Positions 8,575-19,391 are shown, numbered from the stretch's first letter. The stretch is DNA of 59,304 nucleotides from Acidimicrobiia bacterium (GCA_023265025.1 JAHFUP010000023.1:1-59304), one strand, 5' to 3'. Notes: generated by a model not told the origin, from the sequence alone. Program-made: numbers and translations.

Positions 8575-8611
8575 CACCAATGGGACCACGCTGAACCGGC
8601 TGCAGTTACGT
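8575..8611 (-). promoter_or_regulatory. Upstream region shared with the paralogous lipoprotein
   Basis: From the start codon outward, these bases align without gaps with 15400-15436. Conserved blocks are GGTCCCAT next to the start and ACGTAAC about 35 bases upstream, on the minus strand. Equal spacing suggests that the duplication carried its promoter or leader with it. Confidence 0.45.
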
Positions 8612-8650
8612 GCTTGAGGGACGTCACTGCGGCCGGTTGCCGGTACGGCA

Positions 8651-9244
8651 CTACACCGGCGGCGCGGGGTCGTATTGCAGGAACCGCCGCACCCGCACGG
8701 CCCGCTCCTCGCCGGCCAGCCGGGCGACCAGGTGCAGGGCCATGTCGATGCCCGCGGAGATGCCGGCGGCGGTGACGATGTCGCCGTCGTCGACGTAGCG
8801 CTCGTCGCGCCGGACGTCGATGGTGGGGTCGATCTCGGCCAGCCGATCGATTGCGCCCCAGTGGGTGGTGGCCGGGCGGTCGTGCAGCAGGCCGGCGGCG
8901 GCCAGGACGAGGGCGCCCGTACACACGCTGGTCATCAGCTCGATCTGGGTCGCCTGTTTGCGGACCCATTCGAGATGCTCTGCGTTCTCCACGAGCTCCC
9001 GCGCCCCCCGTCCGCCCGGGTAGACCAGCAGGTCGATCTGGCCGGCGGCGTCGAAGGACGTATCGGGAGTCACGACGAGCCCATGGGCGCAGCGGATCGG
9101 CTCAGGCCCGTTCAGGCCGACGGTGATCGTCCGCCAACCGTCGTCGGGGGACATGCTCGTCCAACCGGCCAGCACCTCGTAGGGGCCGATGGCGTCGAGC
9201 TCCTCGACCTTGTCGAACAGCAGGATGGCAATGGTCTTGGTCAT
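8651..9244 (-). CDS. DJ-1/PfpI family protein, isonitrile-hydratase-like
   Basis: The 197-residue protein is one DJ-1/PfpI (glutamine-amidotransferase-like) domain. It shows the elements of isonitrile hydratase and GlxA-type proteins: AILLFDKVEELDAIGPYEVL at the N-terminus, YPGGRGARE, and the nucleophile elbow SVCTGALVLAAAGLL followed by ATTHW. The Cys in SVCTG is the expected catalytic residue. It is the last gene of an ABC-importer operon, two bases after the binding-protein stop. Isonitrile hydratase turns isocyanides into N-formylamines, so it might act on an imported isonitrile metal chelator. That link is inference. Confidence 0.8.
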   Translation of the reverse strand: MTKTIAILLFDKVEELDAIGPYEVLAGWTSMSPDDGWRTITVGLNGPEPIRCAHGLVVTPDTSFDAAGQIDLLVYPGGRGARELVENAEHLEWVRKQATQIELMTSVCTGALVLAAAGLLHDRPATTHWGAIDRLAEIDPTIDVRRDERYVDDGDIVTAAGISAGIDMALHLVARLAGEERAVRVRRFLQYDPAPPV

Positions 9245-9246
9245 GG

Positions 9247-10305
9247 CTAGAAGGCCTCGGGGTGGAGCGCCTTGGCCAGCGTGACGACGGCATCCACGGC
9301 GACCAGGCTCGGCTGCTGGGCGTGACCGCTGAGGGTGCTCCACTTCTTGTTCACGGCCGCCGGCATGGTCGGGAACAGGCCGGCGGCGACGTTGAAGGCG
9401 TCCTGGGGCGCGACCGCCCCCTGGGAGATGCCGGTGAGGTTGGTGACCACCCAGAAGTCGACGGGCGAGGCGGCGAAGGACTCGTTGCTGATGTTGGTGA
9501 TCGCGTACCCGGGCGGCGTGTTCTTGCCGGTCCAGACGTTGTTCCCGCCGGCGAAGCGGACGATCTCGTCGGGGATCCCGCCGGCGAAGACGCTGAGCTT
9601 GCCGTTGAACACGTAGAAGGAGGCCACCGTCGGCTTGGGCAGGTTGCCGACCCGCCGCTGCACGTCGGCCAACTGGGCCTTCATGTCGTCCACCAGCTTC
9701 TGGGCCTTGTCCTTGACCCCGAAGACCTCGCCGACCAGGAGCACGTCGTTGAACTGGTCTTCCATCTTGAGGATGGCCGGGGCGTTGGGGCACCCGTAGC
9801 TGAGCACGACGGGCGTCGCCCCGATGGACATCAGGTCGGCGGTGCTGATGGTGGTCTCGGTGTCGATGGACTTGGGGAACGAGGGGATGACGAGATCGGG
9901 CTGGGCCGAGAGCAGGACCTCCTTCGACGGGGAGTGCATGTTCGACCTCGGCCCGCCGAGGCTCTTGACCTTGGCGTCTTGGTCCTTGTACTGCGGGAGG
10001 GCGTCGACCAGGTTCGGGTCCATGAACTGGGCCACGATGCGGTCACCGACCCCCAGGGCGAAGAGCATCTCCGCCACCGCGGTGTTGTCGACCACCACCC
10101 GCTTCGGCGCGGCCGGGATGGTGACCGGCTTCCCGCACGCGGTCACGGTGAGGGGGTAGGTGACGGCGGGGGTCGTCACCAGGGCCGACTGCGCCGGCGC
10201 CGCCGTCGTGGTGGGCGAGTCGTCGCTGCCGCACGCGACGCCGGCCATGGTCAGGACCACGGCCGCGGCGGCGAGGCGGCGAGTAAGGGGCAGTTGTCGT
10301 CTCAT
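9247..10305 (-). CDS. Metal-chelate ABC transporter substrate-binding lipoprotein
   Basis: This is the extracellular receptor of the adjacent importer. The 352-residue precursor has a lipoprotein signal (MAGVACGSD) and a Thr/Ala linker. A periplasmic-binding-protein fold of the siderophore/cobalamin class follows, with KRVVVDNTAVAEMLFALGVG and QPDLVIPSF. A strong AAGGAGG lies 8 bases before the ATG. The start overlaps the ATPase stop by four bases (ATGA). The ligand cannot be read from sequence; iron-siderophore, corrinoid or another metal complex are all possible. Confidence 0.9.
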   Translation of the reverse strand: MRRQLPLTRRLAAAAVVLTMAGVACGSDDSPTTTAAPAQSALVTTPAVTYPLTVTACGKPVTIPAAPKRVVVDNTAVAEMLFALGVGDRIVAQFMDPNLVDALPQYKDQDAKVKSLGGPRSNMHSPSKEVLLSAQPDLVIPSFPKSIDTETTISTADLMSIGATPVVLSYGCPNAPAILKMEDQFNDVLLVGEVFGVKDKAQKLVDDMKAQLADVQRRVGNLPKPTVASFYVFNGKLSVFAGGIPDEIVRFAGGNNVWTGKNTPPGYAITNISNESFAASPVDFWVVTNLTGISQGAVAPQDAFNVAAGLFPTMPAAVNKKWSTLSGHAQQPSLVAVDAVVTLAKALHPEAF

Positions 10306-11120
10306 GCTGAGACCTCCTTGGTGGCGCCACGGGGCTCGTGGGCGCGTCGGTTGGTTGGAAGTGGGCTGAAGGTGAGCAGGGGGCGCCCGGTGAGGGGATG
10401 GACCCCGCAGTGGGCGTTGACGCCGAAGACCTCGGCCAGGCGGGCCGGGGTGAGGACCTCGTCGACCGTGCCGGCGGCGACCACCCGGCCCCGGTCGATC
10501 AGGCAGACCGCATCGCAGTAGGACGCGGCCAGGTTCAGGTCGTGCAGGGCGGCGACGACGGTCACGCCCAGCCCCCGCACCAGCTCCATGAGGCCGAGCT
10601 GGGCGTGGATGTCGAGGTGGTTGGTGGCCTCGTCGAGGATGAGCACCCGGCTGCGCTGGGCCAGGGCCCGGGCCACCAGGGTCCGCTGCTTCTCCCCGCC
10701 GCTGAGGGTGGCGAAGAGGCGGTCGGCGAACTCGGTCATCTCCACCCGATCGAGGGCGTCGGCGACGATGAGGGCGTCCTCCTTGGAATCCCGCTCGAGC
10801 AGCCGCTTGTGCGGCGTGCGCCCCATGGTCACGACCTCGGTGACGGTGAGGTCGAACTCTGCCGGGACCTCCTGGGCCACGACCGCGGAGCGCTGCGCCG
10901 ACTCCTTGGCCGACAGCCGCCACACGTCGTCGTCGTCCAGATGCACGGCGCCGGCCACCGGCTTCAAGGCCCGGTAGATGGTCCGCAGCATGGTCGACTT
11001 CCCGCTGCCGTTCGGGCCGACCAGGCCGACCATCCGGCCCGACTCGGCGACCAGGTCGACGCCGTCGACGATGGTCACGCTGTCGATGCGGACCTCGACG
11101 CCTTCGAGGCGGACGCGCAT
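10302..11120 (-). CDS. Metal-chelate ABC transporter ATPase (FecE/BtuD type)
   Basis: This is the energy-coupling subunit of the importer. The 272-residue protein shows Walker A (GPNGSGKST), the ABC signature (LSGGEKQRTLVARAL), Walker B (VLILDEATNHLD) and the switch His (ALHDLNLA). A C-terminal extension of about 30 residues is typical of FecE-like proteins. The start overlaps the permease stop by one base (TGATG), and its end overlaps the binding-protein gene by four bases. Confidence 0.93.
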   Translation of the reverse strand: MRVRLEGVEVRIDSVTIVDGVDLVAESGRMVGLVGPNGSGKSTMLRTIYRALKPVAGAVHLDDDDVWRLSAKESAQRSAVVAQEVPAEFDLTVTEVVTMGRTPHKRLLERDSKEDALIVADALDRVEMTEFADRLFATLSGGEKQRTLVARALAQRSRVLILDEATNHLDIHAQLGLMELVRGLGVTVVAALHDLNLAASYCDAVCLIDRGRVVAAGTVDEVLTPARLAEVFGVNAHCGVHPLTGRPLLTFSPLPTNRRAHEPRGATKEVSA

Positions 11121-12235
11121 CAGATCGCCGGCCCCTGGCGATCACGCCGGCGCATGAGCCACAGGAAGAACGGCGCGCCCAGCAGGGCGGTGAAGATGCC
11201 GATCGGGAGCTCCGCCGGCTTCTCGAACGTGCGGGCCGCCAGGTCGACCCACACCAGGTAGGACGCGCCCATCAGGGCGGCGACCGGGAGGACCCGGCGG
11301 TGGTCGGCGCCGACCAGGAGCCGGGCGACGTGGGGGATGAGGATGCCGACGAAGCCGATGGAGCCGGCGATGGAGACCATCGTCCCGCTCAGGAGGGCAC
11401 AGACCACGAGCAGCTCGACCCGGAACCGGTTGAGGTTGACGCCGAGGGCGGCGGCGGACTCGTCGCCCATGAGGAGGGCGTTGAGGCCCCGGCGTTGGAG
11501 CATCAGCCAGACCGTGGTGGCCAGCACCACGACGGCGGGCAGGCCGAGCTGGCTCCACTTGGCGCCCGAGAAGCTGCCGAGCAGCCAGAACACGACGCCG
11601 GCCAGGGCACGGGTGTCGGCGTGGATCTGCAGGTAGCTCGTGGCCGACGACAGCAGGTGGCCGATGGCGACGCCGGCCAGGATGAGCCGGGTGGGGTTGG
11701 ACCGGCCGGCCCGCTGGCCGAGGAGGAACACCAGGACGAGGGCGACCATGGACCCCACGAAGGCGGCACCCGACACGCCCAGGCCGCCCACCGCGCCCGA
11801 CCCGAGGACGAGGGCCATGACCGCGCCGAGGGCGGCGCCCTGGTTGACCCCGAGGATGTAGGAGTCGGCCAGCGGGTTGCGGACCAGGGCCTGCAGGGCG
11901 GTGCCGACCACGCTCAACCCGCAGCCCACGAGCAGGGCCATCACGACCCGGGGGGCCCGGAAGTTCCAGATGATCCGCTCCTGGACCAGGTTCTTGCCGA
12001 TGGGGCGCCGAGTCAGATGGCGGAGGACGACGCCCCAGACGTCGACCAGGGGGATGTTCACGGCGCCGATGCTCAGCGCGACGAGGGCGCTGAGCACCGC
12101 GGTCGCGATCAGGAACACGACGAACACCGGGAAAAGGCGCGCCGGGAGCAGGTGCGGCCGCGCCGCGCCGGCCCGGCCCTTGCGACCGTCGACTTTGGCC
12201 GGGGGACGAAGCGCGGCGGGAGCCCGGAGGCTCAT
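11120..12235 (-). CDS. FecCD-family ABC permease
   Basis: This is the membrane channel of the importer and the first gene of the operon. The 371-residue protein has a basic N-terminus of about 30 residues, then nine or ten helices with FecCD landmarks: FRAPRVVMALLVGCGLSVVG, QALVRNPLADSYILGVNQGA, and VGFVGILIPHVARLL near the end. One permease gene would make a homodimer, as in BtuC-type systems. The 111-base gap to the divergent regulator gene holds TATGCT at 12281 as a possible -10, but I could not find a convincing -35. Confidence 0.93.
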   Translation of the reverse strand: MSLRAPAALRPPAKVDGRKGRAGAARPHLLPARLFPVFVVFLIATAVLSALVALSIGAVNIPLVDVWGVVLRHLTRRPIGKNLVQERIIWNFRAPRVVMALLVGCGLSVVGTALQALVRNPLADSYILGVNQGAALGAVMALVLGSGAVGGLGVSGAAFVGSMVALVLVFLLGQRAGRSNPTRLILAGVAIGHLLSSATSYLQIHADTRALAGVVFWLLGSFSGAKWSQLGLPAVVVLATTVWLMLQRRGLNALLMGDESAAALGVNLNRFRVELLVVCALLSGTMVSIAGSIGFVGILIPHVARLLVGADHRRVLPVAALMGASYLVWVDLAARTFEKPAELPIGIFTALLGAPFFLWLMRRRDRQGPAI

Positions 12236-12346
12236 GTCGACAGGTGTTCGGGGAGCGGGGTGCAGCGGTGCACGGTCGCGTATGCTCCTGGGCCGGTGGC
12301 TACCGATCGGTCGGGGGCAGTCTCCCGCCCGTAGCGCGATGTCGCA

Positions 12347-13462
12347 ATGACAGACAACCCTCGGATCCGGCCAGTCGGCCCGCGCAGGACCGGGCGCCCG
12401 GGCACGGCGCAGCTCCGGGCCGTGCCCCCGCCGGATCCCTCCCCGGCGGCGCCTCGCATCCTGTTCGTGCTCTGGGACGGCGTGCGGATGCTCGACATCG
12501 CCGGGCCGCTGGAAGTCTTCGGCGTGGCCGACCCGTCGTCGAGCCTCTATCGCATCCATACCGCATCGGTCGGCGGGCGGGGTGTGACGACCGTCCGCGG
12601 CCCGACCCTGGGGGTCGACTGCGTGCTGGAGGACGTCGACGCGGCCGACGTCGACACGGTGGTGGTCGGCGGAGGACTGGCCTACGTGGCCGCGGCCGAG
12701 AACGCCGTCCTCGTCGCCGAGGTCCGGCGCCTGGCCGAATCCGCCCGCCGGGTCACCTCGGTCTGCACGGGCGCCTTCGTGCTGGCCGCCGCCGGTCTCC
12801 TGGACGGCCGGCGGGCCACCACCCATTGGGCCCGCTGCGCTGAGCTGGCCGCCCGGTACCCCGACATCGACGTCGACGAGGACGCCATCTTCGTGCGCGA
12901 GGGCCGGGTGAGCACGTCGGCCGGCGTGACCGCCGGCATCGACCTGGCCCTGGCGCTCGTCGAGGAGGACCACGGGATCGAGCTCGCCCGCACGGTGGCG
13001 AAGGCGCTGGTCGTGTTCATGCAGCGCCCGGGCGGGCAGTCGCAGTTCAGCGTGCGGGCCCAGGTGACCAATGCCCGCCACGAGAACCTCCGCCGGGCCC
13101 TCGACACCATCGGGAAGGACCCTGCCGGCAACCACACGGCCGCTGCCCTGGCGGAGGCGGCATCGATGAGCGTCCGCCACTTCACCCGGCTCTTCACCGA
13201 GGAGGTCGGCGTCCCGCCGGCGCAGTACGTCGAGCAGGCCCGCGTCGAGGCGGCGAAGGCCCTGCTGGAGCTGGGCGACGACGGTCTCGACCTCGTCGCC
13301 CACCGCGCCGGCTTCCGGTCCCCCGAGACCATGCGCCGAGCGTTTCTGCGGGTCCTCGGTGTGCCGCCCGGGGTGTATCGCAGCCGCTTCGGGAAGCCGG
13401 CCGTGTACCGGGACCGTGAGCCTGCTTCACCGCCGCCGGCGCGAGCGGGCACCCGGCTCTGA
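12347..13462 (+). CDS. GlxA-type AraC-family transcriptional regulator
   Basis: The 371-residue protein joins an N-terminal DJ-1/PfpI domain (ILFVLWDGVRMLDIAGPLEV, SVCTGAFVLAAAGLLDG) to a C-terminal AraC double helix-turn-helix (MSVRHFTRLFTEEVGVPP and RAGFRSPETMRRAFLRVLG). It is divergent from the importer operon and is the obvious candidate to regulate it. Its N-terminal domain resembles the DJ-1 enzyme of that operon, so both may recognise the same ligand. The last residues run up to a stop that abuts a foreign gene fragment at 13463, so the original C-terminus may have been altered. Confidence 0.9.
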   Translation: MTDNPRIRPVGPRRTGRPGTAQLRAVPPPDPSPAAPRILFVLWDGVRMLDIAGPLEVFGVADPSSSLYRIHTASVGGRGVTTVRGPTLGVDCVLEDVDAADVDTVVVGGGLAYVAAAENAVLVAEVRRLAESARRVTSVCTGAFVLAAAGLLDGRRATTHWARCAELAARYPDIDVDEDAIFVREGRVSTSAGVTAGIDLALALVEEDHGIELARTVAKALVVFMQRPGGQSQFSVRAQVTNARHENLRRALDTIGKDPAGNHTAAALAEAASMSVRHFTRLFTEEVGVPPAQYVEQARVEAAKALLELGDDGLDLVAHRAGFRSPETMRRAFLRVLGVPPGVYRSRFGKPAVYRDREPASPPPARAGTRL

Positions 13463-13555
13463 TCCAGGTCGCCAACCTCCTTGAGGGCGTCGGCGTCGAG
13501 ACCCAGGCCGGCGGTGACCCGGCCGCTGCCGTCGCGCGGGCCATATCGGCCTCGG
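13463..13555 (-). pseudogene. Fragment of an LppM-like lipoprotein gene
   Basis: Read on the minus strand, this stretch encodes GSGRVTAGLGLDADALKEVG, matching residues about 36-56 of the intact LppM-like protein at 2719-3477 (GSGRVSAGLGLDADAVGEVG). The DNA matches too, with one extra base in CGCGCGAC that breaks the frame. The match begins immediately after the AraC stop codon. I see neither the signal peptide nor the rest of the gene. Confidence 0.7.
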
Positions 13556-13611
13556 TGCGCAGGGATCCCGGCACGTGCGCCTTGTCGATCGAACGCTCGT
13601 ACAATGCGATC

Positions 13612-13849
13612 GTGCCCCGAGCTGCAACCGCGAAGGTCCCATAGAGGCCAGACCAGCCTTCCCGCCGAACTTCGTCATCGGTGGGGGATCGAGCAAGGCG
13701 GAGAAGTCGGTTTCGTAGATCTGGGGGAAGCTGCGCTCATCGTGCCGGGCGGCGTGCAGTCCGCCCGTCGAGAGCTCCGCCGCGTTCTCCGGGACCGCTA
13801 TGAGGCCGGCTCGGCGAGCCTCGACGAACCCGACCTGGCTGACCAGTAG
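13612..13849 (+). pseudogene. VapB/AbrB-type antitoxin gene with a broken N-terminus
   Basis: From about 13645 the frame encodes a typical AbrB-fold antitoxin: RGQTSLPAELRHRWGI, then EVGFVDLGEAALIVPGG, then a charged C-terminal helix. The natural N-terminus VPRAATAKVP lies in a different frame from the GTG at 13612 and meets a stop after 10 codons. One missing base near 13639-13645 would join the two. An ATG at 13604 opens the downstream frame but gives an unrelated N-terminus (MRSCPELQPRRS). The gene is therefore probably inactive, unless that alternative start is used. Confidence 0.6.
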
Positions 13850-14092
13850 TTGCCCCGCGGCACCGTCGTCATTCTCGATGATCGGCTCCTGATCGAGGGG
13901 CTTCTCGTCGGACTGGACGTGCGAGAGCTCTCCGAGCGGCACAATCGGCTCAATCCTTCTGAATCTCGAAGCGGCAGCAACCGGCGTCGTGCTCCGCGCC
14001 ACAGTCCTGCTGTCGACCGAAGCCAGTCGGGCGTCGTGCCCGCCGTCCTCGACGCCGAACACGTCAAGTGGCGAACGATCGAGATCGACTGA
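13850..14092 (+). pseudogene. Remnant of a PIN-domain (VapC-like) toxin gene
   Basis: It starts with TTG directly after the antitoxin stop. The first 25 codons read like a PIN toxin N-terminus (VVILDDRLLIEGLLVG, with the conserved Asp pair). The next recognisable part, ILLNLEAAATGVVLRATVLL, is in another frame. The end, GVVPAVLDAEHVKWRTIEID, returns to the first frame. At about 80 codons it is far shorter than the usual 130 or so, so it has lost an internal segment and is frameshifted at least twice. Together with the upstream gene it is a decayed toxin-antitoxin module. Confidence 0.55.
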
Positions 14093-14310
14093 CGCCGCGA
14101 CCGATCGACGGTGCGGCGTGCCCTTCTCTGGCGCGCCCGCTCGCTCGACCGGCGACGACTCGTTCACGGATGCGGTTCATGACCTGCCGGCCTGGGCGCA
14201 GCTCAGCGCGGTGGTGGCCCCGGGCTGGGGCTGCGGGCGACCGAGGAAAGGACGGCGTTGAAGGCGGGGGTGGACCCCTCGAGGCGCTGCAGTCGTACGG
14301 CCGGGTTCCA
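14093..14310. other. Gene-free stretch between the toxin remnant and a lipoprotein
   Basis: No frame here has a recognisable motif or a convincing start. It is probably debris of the same decayed region. Confidence 0.4.
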
Positions 14311-15399
14311 CTACCAGACCGAGACCTCGCGCAGGTCGCCCAGGGATCCCGTGACCCGTACGTAGCGGGCCGGGGTGGCGCGGGGCGGGGTGACGGCCGT
14401 GTAGCCGGTGGAGGACCCGAGCGCGGTCCACGTCTTCCCGTCGGCCGACCCTTCGACCTGGCAGGAGCAGCCCCGGACCACGACCAGCGACACCGACCGG
14501 GACTGGCCGAGGTCGACGGTGGCGGTGGCCGGGGGGGCGGGGGCGGAGGACGAAGTGGTGGAGCTCGGTGACGGAGGCTGGGGGACGGTGGCGGTGAAGT
14601 CACCGTCGGTCAGGGGGCAGGCCACCCCCGTGCTCACCGTGCACGGCTTGCCCCGCGAGGGCGGTGCGCCGGCCGTGCTGCGGTAGGCGACGCGGCCCGA
14701 ACGGCGGTAGATGCTGACCGTCGTGCCCTCGGCCGTGGTCTTCTCGGTGGTGGAGACGGCCAGGCTGCCCGAGGTGTCCTCCAGGATGCGGGCGTCGAAC
14801 GTGGCCTCGGCATTGCCACCGCTGAACGACCAGACGGGTTGCGCCTTGCCGTCCTCCAGCAGCACCTGGTACGAGCTGCTGCCGGTCCGGGCGTCCCAGC
14901 CGATGCGGCCCGGGGCGAAGGTGACCTTGGGCTGCCAGAACGGGATGTCGTGGAGGCGCAGCTGCTCGGTTTGGACCTTGAACGAGGCGGTCACGGCCGC
15001 GCCGGCCGCCTCGCCGGGCGCCGGGGGCAACTCGGCCGACAGGGCGAGGGTGTCGGCCGTACCCAGGAAGCCCTGGGTGTCCTTGCCCGTCAGGTTGAAC
15101 GAGTAGGTGCCGTCGGCCGTGGTTGTCGCCCGCCGCACGGACCCGCTCCGGCAGATGGCCGGCGGCGGGTCGGCCAGGCAGGCGGTGAAGAGGGTCAGGG
15201 GCACCAGGAGGGCGCTCCCCAGGAACTCGCCGATGTTGGGCCGGCGCTGGAGCCCGACGACCACCCCCGCGGCCGGGCTCCCGTCCGCCCGCAGCAGCCG
15301 GCCCGACACGTCGACCGCGGCCGACCGAGACAGGTTGCTGCTCTCGCAGCCGACCAGGACCAGGCCCAGCACGACCAGCACGGCAAAGGACCGGCGCAT
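14311..15399 (-). CDS. Lipoprotein with a carboxypeptidase-regulatory-like and a discoidin-like domain (intact paralogue)
   Basis: The 362-residue protein has a lipoprotein signal (VLGLVLVGCESS), a carboxypeptidase-regulatory-like beta fold (SGRLLRADGSPAAG, DGTYSFNLTGKDTQGFLGTA) and a conserved motif LFTACLADPPPAIC. A Ser/Thr/Pro linker leads to a C-terminal F5/8 type C-like domain (TATVDLGQSRSVSLVVVRG, ARYVRVTGSLGDLREVSVW). Discoidin-like domains bind glycans or surfaces, so a cell-surface binding role is plausible. It is the intact partner of 7486-8574. I placed the start at the ATG equivalent to that copy; a GTG directly upstream is the alternative. Confidence 0.75.
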   Translation of the reverse strand: MRRSFAVLVVLGLVLVGCESSNLSRSAAVDVSGRLLRADGSPAAGVVVGLQRRPNIGEFLGSALLVPLTLFTACLADPPPAICRSGSVRRATTTADGTYSFNLTGKDTQGFLGTADTLALSAELPPAPGEAAGAAVTASFKVQTEQLRLHDIPFWQPKVTFAPGRIGWDARTGSSSYQVLLEDGKAQPVWSFSGGNAEATFDARILEDTSGSLAVSTTEKTTAEGTTVSIYRRSGRVAYRSTAGAPPSRGKPCTVSTGVACPLTDGDFTATVPQPPSPSSTTSSSAPAPPATATVDLGQSRSVSLVVVRGCSCQVEGSADGKTWTALGSSTGYTAVTPPRATPARYVRVTGSLGDLREVSVW

Positions 15400-15430
15400 C
15401 ACTGATGGGACCGTGTGGACCGGGTGGCGG

Positions 15431-15679
15431 TTACGTCCGCAACGCCCGGGTGCGCATGCGGAGGAGGGCGGCGACGTCGAACAGCTCGCCGTGGAAGTCG
15501 ATGTGCCGCGCCGTCGGGTCGCGTCGCAGAGCCAGCCGGGCCATGGCGTCTTCCCGCTGGCCCCGGGCGCCGTCGGGGGTGACGGCCACGGACCGGATCG
15601 GGCCCGTGTGGCCCAGGGAGATGACCCGCACGTCGTGGTCCGCCACGTCCGCGACGTTACGCGACGAACCGGCTGGCAC
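15431..15679 (-). CDS. Possible small protein with a WD40-like motif
   Basis: An 82-codon frame lies between clpC and the lipoprotein. It contains VRVISLGHTGPIRSVAVTPDG, which looks like one WD40 blade, then a segment I do not recognise (RHIDFHGELFDVAALLRMR). The first codons overlap the clpC terminator stem, so a real start would be internal (for example the GTG coding for VADHDV). It could be the remains of a larger WD-repeat gene. Evidence that it is expressed is weak. Confidence 0.3.
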   Translation of the reverse strand: MPAGSSRNVADVADHDVRVISLGHTGPIRSVAVTPDGARGQREDAMARLALRRDPTARHIDFHGELFDVAALLRMRTRALRT

Positions 15680-15703
15680 CCGCTGGCGCCAGCCGGTTCG
15701 TCG
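15662..15703 (-). terminator. Stem-loop downstream of clpC
   Basis: A perfect 16-bp inverted repeat (15662-15677 and 15688-15703, CGACGAACCGGCTGGC) encloses a 10-base loop. It lies 15 bases past the clpC stop. There is no U tract, which is common for GC-rich actinobacterial terminators. Confidence 0.7.
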
Positions 15704-15717
15704 GTGTGAACAGCTTG

Positions 15718-18207
<2,490 letters not shown>

Positions 18208-18331
18208 GGTGGAACCCCCTAACGGGGACGGGCGGGCTCGGAACCTCAGTGTAGTGGCGCCCGCAGGAAACTGAACACTCACCACGTCCTTCAGATTCCT
18301 CTATCGGCACAGATTGACCTAGCCTCAAGCG

Positions 18332-19330
18332 GTGGTCAGTCTCGCCCCGCTGCTCTCACTCCCCTGCCTGGAGGACGATCTGGCCCGGGTGGAGAAGGCA
18401 TTGCTGGCCAATGTGCGCACCGGCGACCCCTTTCTGGCCGAGGTGGCGTCCCATCTGATCACCGCCGGCGGCAAGCGGTTGCGGCCGGCGCTGGCCGTGG
18501 CCGTGGGCGAGCTGGGCGGCGGTCCGGCCGACGACGACGTCATCATGGGGGCGGTCGCGGTGGAGCTGGTCCACCTGGGGTCGCTCTACCACGACGACGT
18601 CATGGACGAGGCCCGCACCCGGCGCAACGTCGACTCGGTCAACGCCCGGTGGGGGAACCTCGTCGCCATCCTGGCCGGCGACTTCCTGCTGGCCCGGGCA
18701 TCGGAGATCGCCGCCTCGCTGGGAACGGAGGTGGCGGGGCTGCTGGCCGCCACCATCGGCAAGCTGTGCGAGGGCCAGGTGCGGGAGCTGGCCCAGACGT
18801 TCGACGTGACCCGCTCAGAGGAGTCCTATCTCCTGTCGATCAGCGGGAAGACGGCGGCCCTGATGGCCACCGCCTGCCGGGTGGGCGCCATCACCGCCGG
18901 CATCGACCGGCCCGGCATCCAGGCGCTGACCGAGTTCGGCGAGCAGGTCGGCATGGTCTTCCAGATCGTCGACGACATCCTCGACGTGGTGGCCACCGAC
19001 GAGGAGCTGGGCAAGCCGGCGGGCAACGACCTGGTGGAGGGCGTCTACACCCTGCCGGTGATCCGGGCCCTGGCCGCTTCCGAATCGGCGGAGGAGCTGC
19101 GCCGGCTGCTGGGGTCGCCCCTGGAGCGGGACGAGGTGGATGCGGCCCGGTCGATCATCCGCTCCAACGGCGCCGTGGGCGCCGCCATCGACGTCGCCCG
19201 GCGCTACGCCGGCTCGTCGGCGGAGGCCTTGTCGGCCCTGCCGGCCGGCGGGGAGGGCGGGGCGAGGGTCATGGCCGCGCTGGCGTCGCTGGGTGACCAC
19301 CTGATCGAGAACATCCCGGTCTACGCCTGA
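18332..19330 (+). CDS. Polyprenyl diphosphate synthase (trans-isoprenyl synthase)
   Basis: It extends an allylic diphosphate with isopentenyl diphosphate to give long-chain polyprenyl diphosphate, probably for menaquinone. The 332-residue protein shows GGKRLRPAL, the first Asp-rich motif YHDDVMDEA and the second FQIVDDILDVV. Residues ahead of the first motif are small, which suits a long product, but chain length cannot be fixed by eye. No Shine-Dalgarno precedes the GTG. TAGCCT at 18320 ends 6 bases before it, so the mRNA may be leaderless. It is divergent from clpC. Confidence 0.9.
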   Translation: MVSLAPLLSLPCLEDDLARVEKALLANVRTGDPFLAEVASHLITAGGKRLRPALAVAVGELGGGPADDDVIMGAVAVELVHLGSLYHDDVMDEARTRRNVDSVNARWGNLVAILAGDFLLARASEIAASLGTEVAGLLAATIGKLCEGQVRELAQTFDVTRSEESYLLSISGKTAALMATACRVGAITAGIDRPGIQALTEFGEQVGMVFQIVDDILDVVATDEELGKPAGNDLVEGVYTLPVIRALAASESAEELRRLLGSPLERDEVDAARSIIRSNGAVGAAIDVARRYAGSSAEALSALPAGGEGGARVMAALASLGDHLIENIPVYA

Positions 19331-19375
19331 CGAGTGTGCAATTTCGTACCGTCACGGTACGAGATTGCACACTCG
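19331..19375. repeat. 45-bp hairpin element, copy 2
   Basis: An almost perfect palindrome: a left arm of 22 bases (19331-19352, beginning CGAGTGTGCAATTTCG) against 19354-19375, with one mismatch and a single central base. It sits directly after the synthase stop between two convergent genes, so it can serve as a terminator for both. It shares the GTGCA/TGCAC outer motif and its length with the element at 32002-32046. Confidence 0.8.
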
Positions 19376-19391
19376 ACCCGCCGGCGAGTGA

